Assembly (NCBI GenBank): GCA_049680625.1
Contig: JBAUID010000181.1
Coordinates: 1-36,830, forward strand
Direction: 5' to 3'
Length of the DNA stretch: 36,830 bases
Origin: JAUIAI01 sp049680625
GTDB lineage: Bacteria; Pseudomonadota; Gammaproteobacteria; Burkholderiales; Burkholderiaceae_E
Below are positions 1 through 7,107 of the stretch, in pieces. Position numbers and translations under genes: made by a program. Position 1 is the stretch's first letter, and each line of letters starts with the position of its first letter. The notes beneath the pieces were generated by a model. It made no database searches. It was not told the origin of the DNA and saw nothing but the letters and a program-made list of their open reading frames with translations.

Positions 1-1472
1 GCCCGCCAGATTGACGCCAGGAATGTCACCAAACCTACCAGGATCAGGATGCCGGCAATCGGACGACTCATCAGGGTGATCGGATCATAAGCCACGATTT
101 GCATAGTCTGCGCAAACGTCTGCTCACCAATTTTGCCCAGGATCAAACCCAGGACAATCCCCGGAATGGCATAACCCGTGCGGCGCAGGAAGTAGCCAAT
201 GACCCCGGCCAGGAACATGATCAAGACATCAAAAATCAGCCCGCGTTTCGCATAAGCGCCTATCACCGACATCATGATGATGGCGGGCGCCAGTAGATGA
301 AACGGTATACGCAACAGATGAACAACCGTCTTGGTCTGAATCCAGCCGAGAAAGAAAATCGCCAGGTTGGCAAAGAACATTGCCGAGAAAACCACCCAGA
401 CCAAATCATTGGAATTAACAAAGACCAGCGGGCCGGCTTCGATGCCGTGAATCTGAAATACGCCAATCATCATCGCGGTTAGTGCGCCGCCGGGCAGGCC
501 CAGGGCAAGCAGCGGAATCATTGCCGCCCCGGTAGCCGCATTGTTAGCGGTTTCAGAACTGACCACACCTTCGAGTTCACCTTTACCAAATTTCTCGGGC
601 GTCTTGCTCCAGCGCACGGCTTCGTTGTAACCCATAAAGGCTGCCAGTGTTGCGCCGATGCCAGGCAAAATGCCGGCGAAAAACCCAATCACAATTGAAC
701 GCAGAACAGCAAATTTCAGTTTCCAGAATTCCACAAAGGTTGGGAAATCAAGATTAACCTTCGGCGCCTCGTAAGTGCCTTTAACCCGCTTTTCTACCTG
801 TACGAACACTTCAGATACAGCGAAGAATCCCAGGATCACGGGCACAAACTCAATGCCGGCCAATATGTAGTACGAGTCGAAGGTGTAGCGGGTGATACCA
901 CCAACCGGGTCTTGCCCAACCGTGGCCAGCATCAGCCCAAGCAATACCGACAACCAGCCTTTCCACAACGTACTGGCACCCACAGACGAGGCAACCGCAA
1001 GACCAAAGAACACCAGGGCAAAAATTTCCGGCGGGCCAAACGACCGTATTGCCCAGTCAGCAATTATTGGGGTTGCTGACATCATCAGGACTGCAGATGC
1101 CGTACCACCTACCGCTGAACACAAGACAGCAGCACCCACGGCTTTACCGGCGCGACCCTGCTGAGTCATCGGGTAACCGTCAAACGCGGTCGGAGCGTTT
1201 TCTGGAGCCCCGGGAATATTGAACAAAATTGCTGTTATCGCCCCGCCAAAAACGCCGGAACAATAAATCACCGAGAAAAACATGATGGCGTTCTGCGGTG
1301 AAAAATTGCCCGAAAAAGGTAGTGCAATCGCCGCCAGGGTCAGCATGGAAATACCGGGAATTGCCCCGAACAACATTCCGCCAATCAAACCCACAACAAA
1401 AATCAGAATGGATAAAGGGTCACCAAACAGCGTGGCAGTTCCCTGCAAAAAGTGCTCGAAAACTGATTCCAT
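1..1472 (-). CDS. tctA: TctA-family large permease of a tripartite tricarboxylate transporter (partial, C-terminus off the window)
   Basis: Reading the minus strand from the ATG at 1472 gives about 490 codons with no stop before the window edge. TctA proteins are usually about 500 residues, so only a short C-terminal piece is missing. The product is a very hydrophobic integral membrane protein with the family's glycine-rich repeats: GGMLFGAIPGISMLT near the N-terminus and GFFAGILPGIGATLAAFMGY in the second half. This inverted duplication is typical of the large TTT permease, which forms the substrate path in the inner membrane and uses an ion gradient. The start lies 2 nt after the tctB stop, so translation is probably coupled. 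The substrate cannot be read from sequence; the neighbouring xsc gene suggests a sulfonate or related organic acid, which is inference. Confidence 0.93.
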   Translation of the reverse strand, partial: MESVFEHFLQGTATLFGDPLSILIFVVGLIGGMLFGAIPGISMLTLAAIALPFSGNFSPQNAIMFFSVIYCSGVFGGAITAILFNIPGAPENAPTAFDGYPMTQQGRAGKAVGAAVLCSAVGGTASAVLMMSATPIIADWAIRSFGPPEIFALVFFGLAVASSVGASTLWKGWLSVLLGLMLATVGQDPVGGITRYTFDSYYILAGIEFVPVILGFFAVSEVFVQVEKRVKGTYEAPKVNLDFPTFVEFWKLKFAVLRSIVIGFFAGILPGIGATLAAFMGYNEAVRWSKTPEKFGKGELEGVVSSETANNAATGAAMIPLLALGLPGGALTAMMIGVFQIHGIEAGPLVFVNSNDLVWVVFSAMFFANLAIFFLGWIQTKTVVHLLRIPFHLLAPAIIMMSVIGAYAKRGLIFDVLIMFLAGVIGYFLRRTGYAIPGIVLGLILGKIGEQTFAQTMQIVAYDPITLMSRPIAGILILVGLVTFLASIWR

Positions 1473-1474
1473 TG

Positions 1475-2014
1475 TTAAACCCCCGTCCGGATCAATTCAA
1501 GAAACCAATTCGACATACTGTAGAACGGTTCAGCAGTACCAATCGGCAGGTTCAGAAACAACCAGCGTGCAAAAACCAATAACAAGAATCCATACAAGGC
1601 GACAGTGACCGACAGCAAGGCCTGCCAGCGTCGCTCCCCGGTTAACCAGAGCAACAGGAAAATGAAGATCGGAGTCAGAAGGTAAAAGCCGACGTCCTGT
1701 AGCAGCCATGCGTAGACCAATGGCAGGACCAACATCGCAATGACACTCAATCGCCCACTGGCTTCGGTCTGGCTGTCGTCATCAGCCGCTACCGGGCTAC
1801 CAGCGCCAATATCGCGCCAGCTTGTATATAAGTGTCCCAGCGCCGCCAATACGGTCAGAATCAAAATAAACCGCGGCCAGCCCGTTGCGTTGAATTTGTA
1901 AATTTCAATATCCTTGTCAAACTCGAAACTCAACGCAAACGCAATGGCGGCGAACAATATCCACAGCGCTGTTTCCATTAGAACTCCGCGCTTACTAGCA
2001 GCCTGTTCAGACAT
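1475..2014 (-). CDS. tctB: TctB-family small permease of a tripartite tricarboxylate transporter
   Basis: This 179-residue protein has about four hydrophobic segments, near residues 10-28, 44-64, 90-125 and 130-152, with a charged linker (SPVAADDDSQTEASG) after the second. Size, topology and position between tctC and tctA match TctB, the poorly conserved small membrane subunit of TTT transporters. Sequence conservation alone would be weak, so the call rests mainly on operon context. It is separated from tctC by 141 nt holding a strong hairpin and abuts tctA with a 2-nt gap. Confidence 0.88.
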   Translation of the reverse strand: MSEQAASKRGVLMETALWILFAAIAFALSFEFDKDIEIYKFNATGWPRFILILTVLAALGHLYTSWRDIGAGSPVAADDDSQTEASGRLSVIAMLVLPLVYAWLLQDVGFYLLTPIFIFLLLWLTGERRWQALLSVTVALYGFLLLVFARWLFLNLPIGTAEPFYSMSNWFLELIRTGV

Positions 2015-2073
2015 GGCTGATCCCCAGAATAGTTATAGTGATAATTTTGTAGTGCAACAGGGACGCACAACTG

Positions 2074-2108
2074 CAAGGGCCGGCGCAAAAAAGAACGGCC
2101 GGCCCTTG
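2074..2108 (-). terminator. Intercistronic stem-loop between tctC and tctB
   Basis: A perfect 11-bp inverted repeat, CAAGGGCCGGC / GCCGGCCCTTG, flanks a 13-nt loop. It lies just downstream of the tctC stop on the transcribed strand. No U-tract follows it, so it is not a classical intrinsic terminator. A hairpin here probably protects the 3' end of tctC mRNA or attenuates read-through, allowing more binding protein than permease. That role is inferred from similar arrangements in other binding-protein operons. Confidence 0.6.
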
Positions 2109-2155
2109 TTCGGACACAGGCGACCAAAGCAGTCGGAAAGGTCCGGAGTTGTCAG

Positions 2156-3178
2156 TTACTTCTTGATCATTCCCAGCTCTTTGTACAAGGCCTGGTAAAT
2201 TTCGACCGTGTCGTTGATCAGCTTGACGCTGCCATCGGTGTCACGGAAAGAATTGATCAGGTTCATGTACTTCTTTTCGTTGTAAGCCTGGTAAGAATCT
2301 TCACAGAAGGCGCGTTGAAAGGCCCACTGCAAATACTTCAGCCGATCAGCCGGCACACCTTGCTTCACGTAAAAACCGCGGAATCGATACAGCGGCTTGA
2401 TATCCAGCCCAACGTCGTTCATCGCCGGGGTGTCTTTAAACGCACCGGGGCGCTCGTTAAGTAAGGTCAGAATGGGTTTGAAATCACCGGAATCAAGAAA
2501 GCCACGAACATCACCGGGCTGCTCGAACAATGCATCAACCTGGCCACCCTTCAGTGCTGCGTAACGCGGACCACCTTTGTCGAAAGAAATCTGCTGCATC
2601 TTGACCTTGGACTGATCAAGGACCTGCTTGAGCATCATCCGTTCCATCGAGCCTTCACCCGACACGTTGGCAATTGTGGCTTTACCGTCCTGCTCAGCAA
2701 CAAACTTAATAAAGCCAGCCCAGTCCTTGAAGCGGGTTTCGTTTGATCGGATATAAATCTGGCTGAAGGTAATTTGCGACGTGACCAGGGGAATCAGATC
2801 TTTGGTCGGATTGATTTTGCTCGAACCAACGGCAAAAGCGGAGGCGGAGTCATCGATGTGCTCGAGAACCGAATAGCCATCAGCCGGGAATGCCATGTAA
2901 GCACCCAGACCAACCAGGCCGGACCCGCCCGGCTTATGATCGCGGTTAATTGCCATGCCCGTTAGCTCAGAAACAGCCTTGGCCATTGCAGCCGCTACCT
3001 GACCAGAACCACCACCGGGGCCGTAAGGCACCACCATGTTCAGCGGACGGGTTGGAAAACCCTTGGGCGCTGCCATTTTTGCTTCAGGCACCGGGCATTC
3101 AAAAGCGGCCTGAGCCTGAACCGATACCAATGATGCGGTAGCCAGTACTGCCGACAGGATTGTCGTTTTTAGTTTCAT
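2156..3178 (-). CDS. tctC: TctC-family (Bug) periplasmic substrate-binding protein
   Basis: The 340-residue product starts with a cleavable signal peptide (MKLKTTILSAVLATASLVSV..AQA, cut near AFECP). It continues with the family's first ligand loop, seen as NMVVPYGPGGGSGQ, where most homologues have an Asp after GGGS. The KPGGSGLVGLGA segment that follows is the second conserved ligand-binding region. Such proteins deliver a carboxylated or sulfonated ligand to TctAB. An in-frame ATG 12 nt upstream lies inside the GGAGGA ribosome site, so I take the ATG at 3178. The gene is between xsc and tctB on the same strand. Bug proteins are diverse, so the ligand is unknown. Confidence 0.93.
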   Translation of the reverse strand: MKLKTTILSAVLATASLVSVQAQAAFECPVPEAKMAAPKGFPTRPLNMVVPYGPGGGSGQVAAAMAKAVSELTGMAINRDHKPGGSGLVGLGAYMAFPADGYSVLEHIDDSASAFAVGSSKINPTKDLIPLVTSQITFSQIYIRSNETRFKDWAGFIKFVAEQDGKATIANVSGEGSMERMMLKQVLDQSKVKMQQISFDKGGPRYAALKGGQVDALFEQPGDVRGFLDSGDFKPILTLLNERPGAFKDTPAMNDVGLDIKPLYRFRGFYVKQGVPADRLKYLQWAFQRAFCEDSYQAYNEKKYMNLINSFRDTDGSVKLINDTVEIYQALYKELGMIKK

Positions 3179-3182
3179 AGTC

Positions 3183-3188
3183 TCCTCC
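3183..3188 (-). promoter_or_regulatory. Strong Shine-Dalgarno site of tctC
   Basis: GGAGGA lies 4 nt before the ATG at 3178 and rules out the longer start at 3190. The 16-nt string GGAGGAGACTATGAAA spanning this site is repeated exactly at dctP. Confidence 0.8.
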
Positions 3189-3255
3189 AACGTTGAGTCA
3201 CTAAATTAATGACTTTCACAAAATGATCACTACGACCCCACCGATCAGGAAACGA

Positions 3256-5055
3256 TCAGGTGTAGTCTTTGTATTTCTCCAGGTAACGCACTGGCTTGGA
3301 CAATGCATCCCGGCGGAACGGATCACCCAACTCACGGGTACACATAATTTCAAGCACGCAGGTCTTACGCTCATTCATCTGCATATCGGTGGCTTTTTTA
3401 AGGGCCGGGCCAACATCTTCGATCTTGTCGACCACAATGGCCTCGGCCCCCATGGCTTTAGCGATATCAGCAAAACTCGGATTCTCCAGCTCTCCGGCCA
3501 CAAAGCGCCGGTTGTAGAAATCCACCTGGTTTTTCTTTTCCGCACCCCACTGGCGGTTATGGAAAACCACCGCAGTTACCGGGATATCTTCGCGAACACA
3601 CGTCATGATTTCACTCATACTCATACCCCAGGCACCATCACCGGCGTAAGCAATCGCCACCCGATCCGGCGCAGCAACTTTGGCACCAATGATGGTTGGT
3701 AATGCATAACCACAGTTACCAAAACTCATCGGCGCCAGCATCGAACGGGGCTTTTCAAAGCGCAGATAACTGTTGGCAACCGAATTGATATTGCCAATAT
3801 CGGTCGACACCATGACATCCGCTGGCATGGCTTTTTCCAGCTCACGTAATACCTGACGTGGATGCAACCAGTTACCCGGTTCTTTCCTGGCCTCTTCGAT
3901 CATGGCCAGGCTGAAGTCGTCTTTTTCGTGGGTCCACTCGTCGAGTTCTTTTTCCCAGGCCGCTTTTTCATCTCGTATGGTTTTCATGCGCTCGTCTTTG
4001 TTCGCATCACAGGTCAGCTTACGCTGCGCGAGGCGCTCGGTCAGCGCAATAGCAGCTGCTTTGGCATCACCACAAATACCCACCGAAACTTTCTTCACCA
4101 GGCCAAGCATTTTGTGATCCGCGTCAACCTGGATAATTTTTGCGTCTTTGGGCCAGTAATCCATGCCGTGCTGGGGCAAGGTGCCAAACGGCCCAAGCCG
4201 GGTGCCCAGGGCAAGGACAACGTCAGCCTTGGAAATCAACTTCATAGCCGCCTTGGAACCCTGGTAACCCAGCGGGCCACACCACTGCGGGTGGCTGGCC
4301 GGGAAAGAGTCGTTATGCAGGTAGCTGTTGACCACCGGTGCGCCCAGGCGTTCGGCCAGGGCTTTACATTCTTCAATGCCGTCAGCCATGATCACCCCCC
4401 CACCCGACAAGATCACCGGGAACCTGGCCTGCGCCAGCATGTCTGCCGCTGCATTCAGGCTGGCTTGTCCACCGGGGCCACGGTCCAGCGTCATTGGCTT
4501 GGGAATTTCCACGGTGATGTCACCGTAAAAGTAATCGCGTGGAATGTTTAACTGGGTTGGACCCATTTCAGACTTGGCGCGGTCAAAACAGCGCGCGGTG
4601 AATTCAGCCATCCGGTTCGGGTTATTCACATGACCCTGATACTTGGTGAATTCTTCGAACATTGGCAACTGGTTGGCTTCCTGGAAACCGCCTAGACCCT
4701 GGCCCATCGTGCCGGTCTCGGGAGTGACAATAACCACCGGGCTGTGCGCCCAGTACGCCGCCGCAATAGCGGTTACGCAGTTACTGATACCCGGGCCGTT
4801 CTGACCCACGACCACACCGTGACGTCCGCTTACCCGGGCGTAACCGTCAGCCATGTGGGCAGCACCTTGCTCGTGGACAACCGGAATCAGGCGGATGCCT
4901 GCCGGGGTGAAGATGTCCATAGCATCCATAAATGCCGAACCCATGATGCCGAACATTTCGGTCACACCCTGGGCCACCATGGTTTCTACAAAGGCCTCGG
5001 AAGGAGTCATCCGAGTTGGGCCGACAGGCACTTGTCGATTGTCTTTTTCGTTCAT
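3256..5055 (-). CDS. xsc: Sulfoacetaldehyde acetyltransferase (thiamine diphosphate enzyme)
   Basis: The 599-residue product has the three-domain layout of ThDP enzymes. The N-terminal pyrimidine-binding part has the catalytic glutamate in HEQGAAHMADGYAR (Glu62). The C-terminal half has the ThDP/Mg motif GDGAWGMSMSE ending at FHNRQWG. Segments such as QNGPGISN, GQGLGGFQEANQLPMFEEF and NIPRDYFYGDI are close to Xsc rather than to acetolactate synthase. Xsc converts sulfoacetaldehyde and phosphate to sulfite and acetyl phosphate in the cytoplasm, the last step of taurine, isethionate and sulfoacetate degradation. I chose the ATG at 5055 because the length then fits the family (about 590-600); the frame stays open 120 nt further upstream. 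tctCBA follow, and iclR diverges. A phosphotransacetylase and the enzymes that make sulfoacetaldehyde are not in the window. Confidence 0.88.
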   Translation of the reverse strand: MNEKDNRQVPVGPTRMTPSEAFVETMVAQGVTEMFGIMGSAFMDAMDIFTPAGIRLIPVVHEQGAAHMADGYARVSGRHGVVVGQNGPGISNCVTAIAAAYWAHSPVVIVTPETGTMGQGLGGFQEANQLPMFEEFTKYQGHVNNPNRMAEFTARCFDRAKSEMGPTQLNIPRDYFYGDITVEIPKPMTLDRGPGGQASLNAAADMLAQARFPVILSGGGVIMADGIEECKALAERLGAPVVNSYLHNDSFPASHPQWCGPLGYQGSKAAMKLISKADVVLALGTRLGPFGTLPQHGMDYWPKDAKIIQVDADHKMLGLVKKVSVGICGDAKAAAIALTERLAQRKLTCDANKDERMKTIRDEKAAWEKELDEWTHEKDDFSLAMIEEARKEPGNWLHPRQVLRELEKAMPADVMVSTDIGNINSVANSYLRFEKPRSMLAPMSFGNCGYALPTIIGAKVAAPDRVAIAYAGDGAWGMSMSEIMTCVREDIPVTAVVFHNRQWGAEKKNQVDFYNRRFVAGELENPSFADIAKAMGAEAIVVDKIEDVGPALKKATDMQMNERKTCVLEIMCTRELGDPFRRDALSKPVRYLEKYKDYT

Positions 5056-5191
5056 TTTTTGCAAGTCTCTGGAAGGGTTAAGGACTTTCCGCCAGCGGTG
5101 CAGCAGCCGAAATATCGACGCACGCCCCCTTTTGGTCTGGTCGCGAATGTAAATCACGACGCCCAGCCCAGGCAAACGATAATCCCGGAAA

Positions 5192-5209
5192 TCGGAACTT
5201 AAATTCCGA
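5192..5209. promoter_or_regulatory. Candidate IclR-type operator between xsc and iclR
   Basis: TCGGAACTTAAATTCCGA is a perfect 6+6 palindrome with a 6-nt AT-rich centre. IclR-family operators often have GGAA/TTCC half sites around an AT-rich core, so it fits the adjacent regulator. It lies in the divergent intergenic region, 31 nt before the iclR ATG. Confidence 0.6.
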
Positions 5210-5240
5210 AAAATTGAGATATTGGCTAGAATCGACGCCT

Positions 5241-6056
5241 ATGCGCGAATTCGCCCCAAGTAACGACCCCGTCCCGATTGCCGGTGATACACCAGCGATG
5301 CGACTGTTCTCACTGCTGGAAGTCATTGCTACTGAAGACGGCTTCTTTTCCCTGCAAAGCATGGCTGACAAAACCGGCCTGCCCAAAGCCACAATGCACC
5401 GCATGCTGGCGCAGCTGGAAAGCGCCGGCATCGTACAACGCGATGGTGACAGCCGTCATTACGCAACCGGGCTGCGACTGCGCACTTTGGCCAGTACGCT
5501 AATGATGAACAACACCTTGCACGGCGCACGCCATCGCATACTGAGCCAACTGGTCCGGCAGGTTGGCGAGACCTGCAACATCACCGCCTTCACCGGCAGT
5601 GAAGTGGTTTACGTCGACCGAATGGAGACGGACGTCCCGCTGCGCTTCACGTTGCAACCCGGCTCACGAGTCCCGGCTCATTGTTCGGCAACCGGCAAAT
5701 TGTTTCTTGCCCAAATGATGCCGTCGCAACGTAAACGCTTGTTAGGCCATGGTGCGTTAAGCCGTTTCACCGACGGCACCATTACCAGCCTGACCGCACT
5801 AAACAAAGAACTCGACACCATACGGCGCAATGGCTACGCACTGGATCGGGAAGAGTTTTTACCTGGCTTGTTATGTATTGCGGTGTTGGTGCCAACCGCC
5901 AGCGGCCGCTCGAGTATGGGGGTTGCTGTACAGGCACCGATACTGCGAATGCCGGAAAGCCGCGCTATTGAATTATTGCCCGCGTTACAACAATCTGCGC
6001 GCGAATTGGCTGAAGTAAATGAAGACGGACTTGACTCTTCAGCCCGTGCTGCCTAG
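5241..6056 (+). CDS. IclR-family transcriptional regulator
   Basis: The 271-residue protein has an N-terminal winged helix-turn-helix (residues about 19-80: LFSLLEVIATEDGFFSLQSM, then GLPKATMHRMLAQLESAGIV) and a C-terminal effector domain of IclR type, with the ALDREEFLPGLLCIAV region near the end. A TTG 27 nt upstream is in frame, but it sits almost on the palindrome, so the ATG at 5241 is preferred. There is no clear Shine-Dalgarno site. The gene diverges from xsc-tctCBA and probably controls it in response to a pathway metabolite (inference). The next gene, cobS, overlaps or closely follows its stop. Confidence 0.92.
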   Translation: MREFAPSNDPVPIAGDTPAMRLFSLLEVIATEDGFFSLQSMADKTGLPKATMHRMLAQLESAGIVQRDGDSRHYATGLRLRTLASTLMMNNTLHGARHRILSQLVRQVGETCNITAFTGSEVVYVDRMETDVPLRFTLQPGSRVPAHCSATGKLFLAQMMPSQRKRLLGHGALSRFTDGTITSLTALNKELDTIRRNGYALDREEFLPGLLCIAVLVPTASGRSSMGVAVQAPILRMPESRAIELLPALQQSARELAEVNEDGLDSSARAA

Positions 6057-6102
6057 AAAAAATCACTGGCTACCGCAACAAACTATTACCGGACACAAAC
6101 GC

Positions 6103-7107
6103 GTGAAAGCAAACAACCCGAAAGATGCCACCAATGACCAGCCCGACATCCAGGTATCGGTTCGCGATGTCTTTGGTATCAACAGCGACCTGACGGTGCC
6201 AGCGTTCAGCGCAACCAGTGAGCACGTTCCCGAAACCGACGATGCCTACCGCTTTAATCCGGACGTCACCCTGGCCATTCTGGCTGGCTTTAACAACGAC
6301 CGCCGGGTGATGATCCAGGGTTTACACGGCACGGGCAAATCGACCCATATCGAACAAGTCGCGGCCCGATTGAACTGGCCCTGTGTGCGGGTTAACCTGG
6401 ACGGGCACATCAGCCGCCTGGACCTGGTTGGCCGCGATGCGATTGTGATCCGCGATGGCAAACAAGTCACCGAGTTCCAGGAAGGCATCATCCCCTGGGC
6501 GATTCAACGCCCGATTGCCCTGGTGTTCGATGAATACGATGCGGGCCGCCCCGACGTCATGTTTGTTATCCAGCGCATCCTGGAACGCGACGGCAAGTTC
6601 ACCTTACTCGATCAAAACAAGGTGATCACCCCGCACAAAAGCTTTCGCCTGTTTGCAACCGCGAACACGGTTGGCCTGGGCAATTTAAACGGCATGTACC
6701 ACGGCACCCAGATGCTCAACCACGCCCAGCTTGACCGGTGGAACATCGTGGCCGCCCTGAACTACCTGCCACAAGAAGAAGAAATTGCCATCGTGCAAGC
6801 CCGGGTACCCGCGATGGCAAACCCGGCAGGCCGTGAACAAATTGCCGCCATGGTGGCTGTTGCCAATCTGACCCGCCAGGGTTTTGCCGTTGGTGATGTG
6901 TCCAACCTGATGTCACCCCGAACCGTGATTACCTGGGCAGAGAACACTCAGATCTTTCACGACATAGCCCAGGCGTTTCGCATGTCTTTTCTGAATAAGT
7001 GTGACGATGTTGAGCGCCCTGTCGTGGCCGAGTATTACCAGCGCTGCTTCGGTGACGAGCTCACCGAATCGCATGCCACCCAGTCAGCCAGGCGAGAAGG
7101 CAAGTGA
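6103..7107 (+). CDS. cobS: Cobaltochelatase AAA+ subunit CobS
   Basis: This is an AAA+ ATPase with Walker A GLHGTGKS and Walker B LVFDEYD. The flanking segments THIEQVAARLNWPCVRVNLD, FDEYDAGRPDVMFVIQR and LFATANTVGLGNLNGMYHGT are characteristic of CobS. With CobT it forms the chaperone-like motor that drives Co(II) insertion into hydrogenobyrinic acid a,c-diamide by CobN. The GTG at 6103 gives 334 residues and about 17 residues before VSVRDVFGI, close to known CobS proteins (about 330). An ATG at 6019 would overlap iclR by 38 nt and add a non-family extension. cobT follows, but no cobN is visible. Confidence 0.92.
   Translation: MKANNPKDATNDQPDIQVSVRDVFGINSDLTVPAFSATSEHVPETDDAYRFNPDVTLAILAGFNNDRRVMIQGLHGTGKSTHIEQVAARLNWPCVRVNLDGHISRLDLVGRDAIVIRDGKQVTEFQEGIIPWAIQRPIALVFDEYDAGRPDVMFVIQRILERDGKFTLLDQNKVITPHKSFRLFATANTVGLGNLNGMYHGTQMLNHAQLDRWNIVAALNYLPQEEEIAIVQARVPAMANPAGREQIAAMVAVANLTRQGFAVGDVSNLMSPRTVITWAENTQIFHDIAQAFRMSFLNKCDDVERPVVAEYYQRCFGDELTESHATQSARREGK

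Noticed and set aside
3242..3260. Direct repeat CGATCAGG overlapping the xsc stop
   Set aside because: Two short copies only, partly coding; no evidence of function.
3862..4551. Long open frame antisense to xsc (229 codons), with others at 3223-3702 and 4744-5202
   Set aside because: They mirror the codon bias of a clear ThDP enzyme gene on the other strand and have no family motifs.
6057..6110. Cobalamin riboswitch upstream of cobS
   Set aside because: There is no room: cobS follows iclR almost immediately and no conserved B12-box is apparent.
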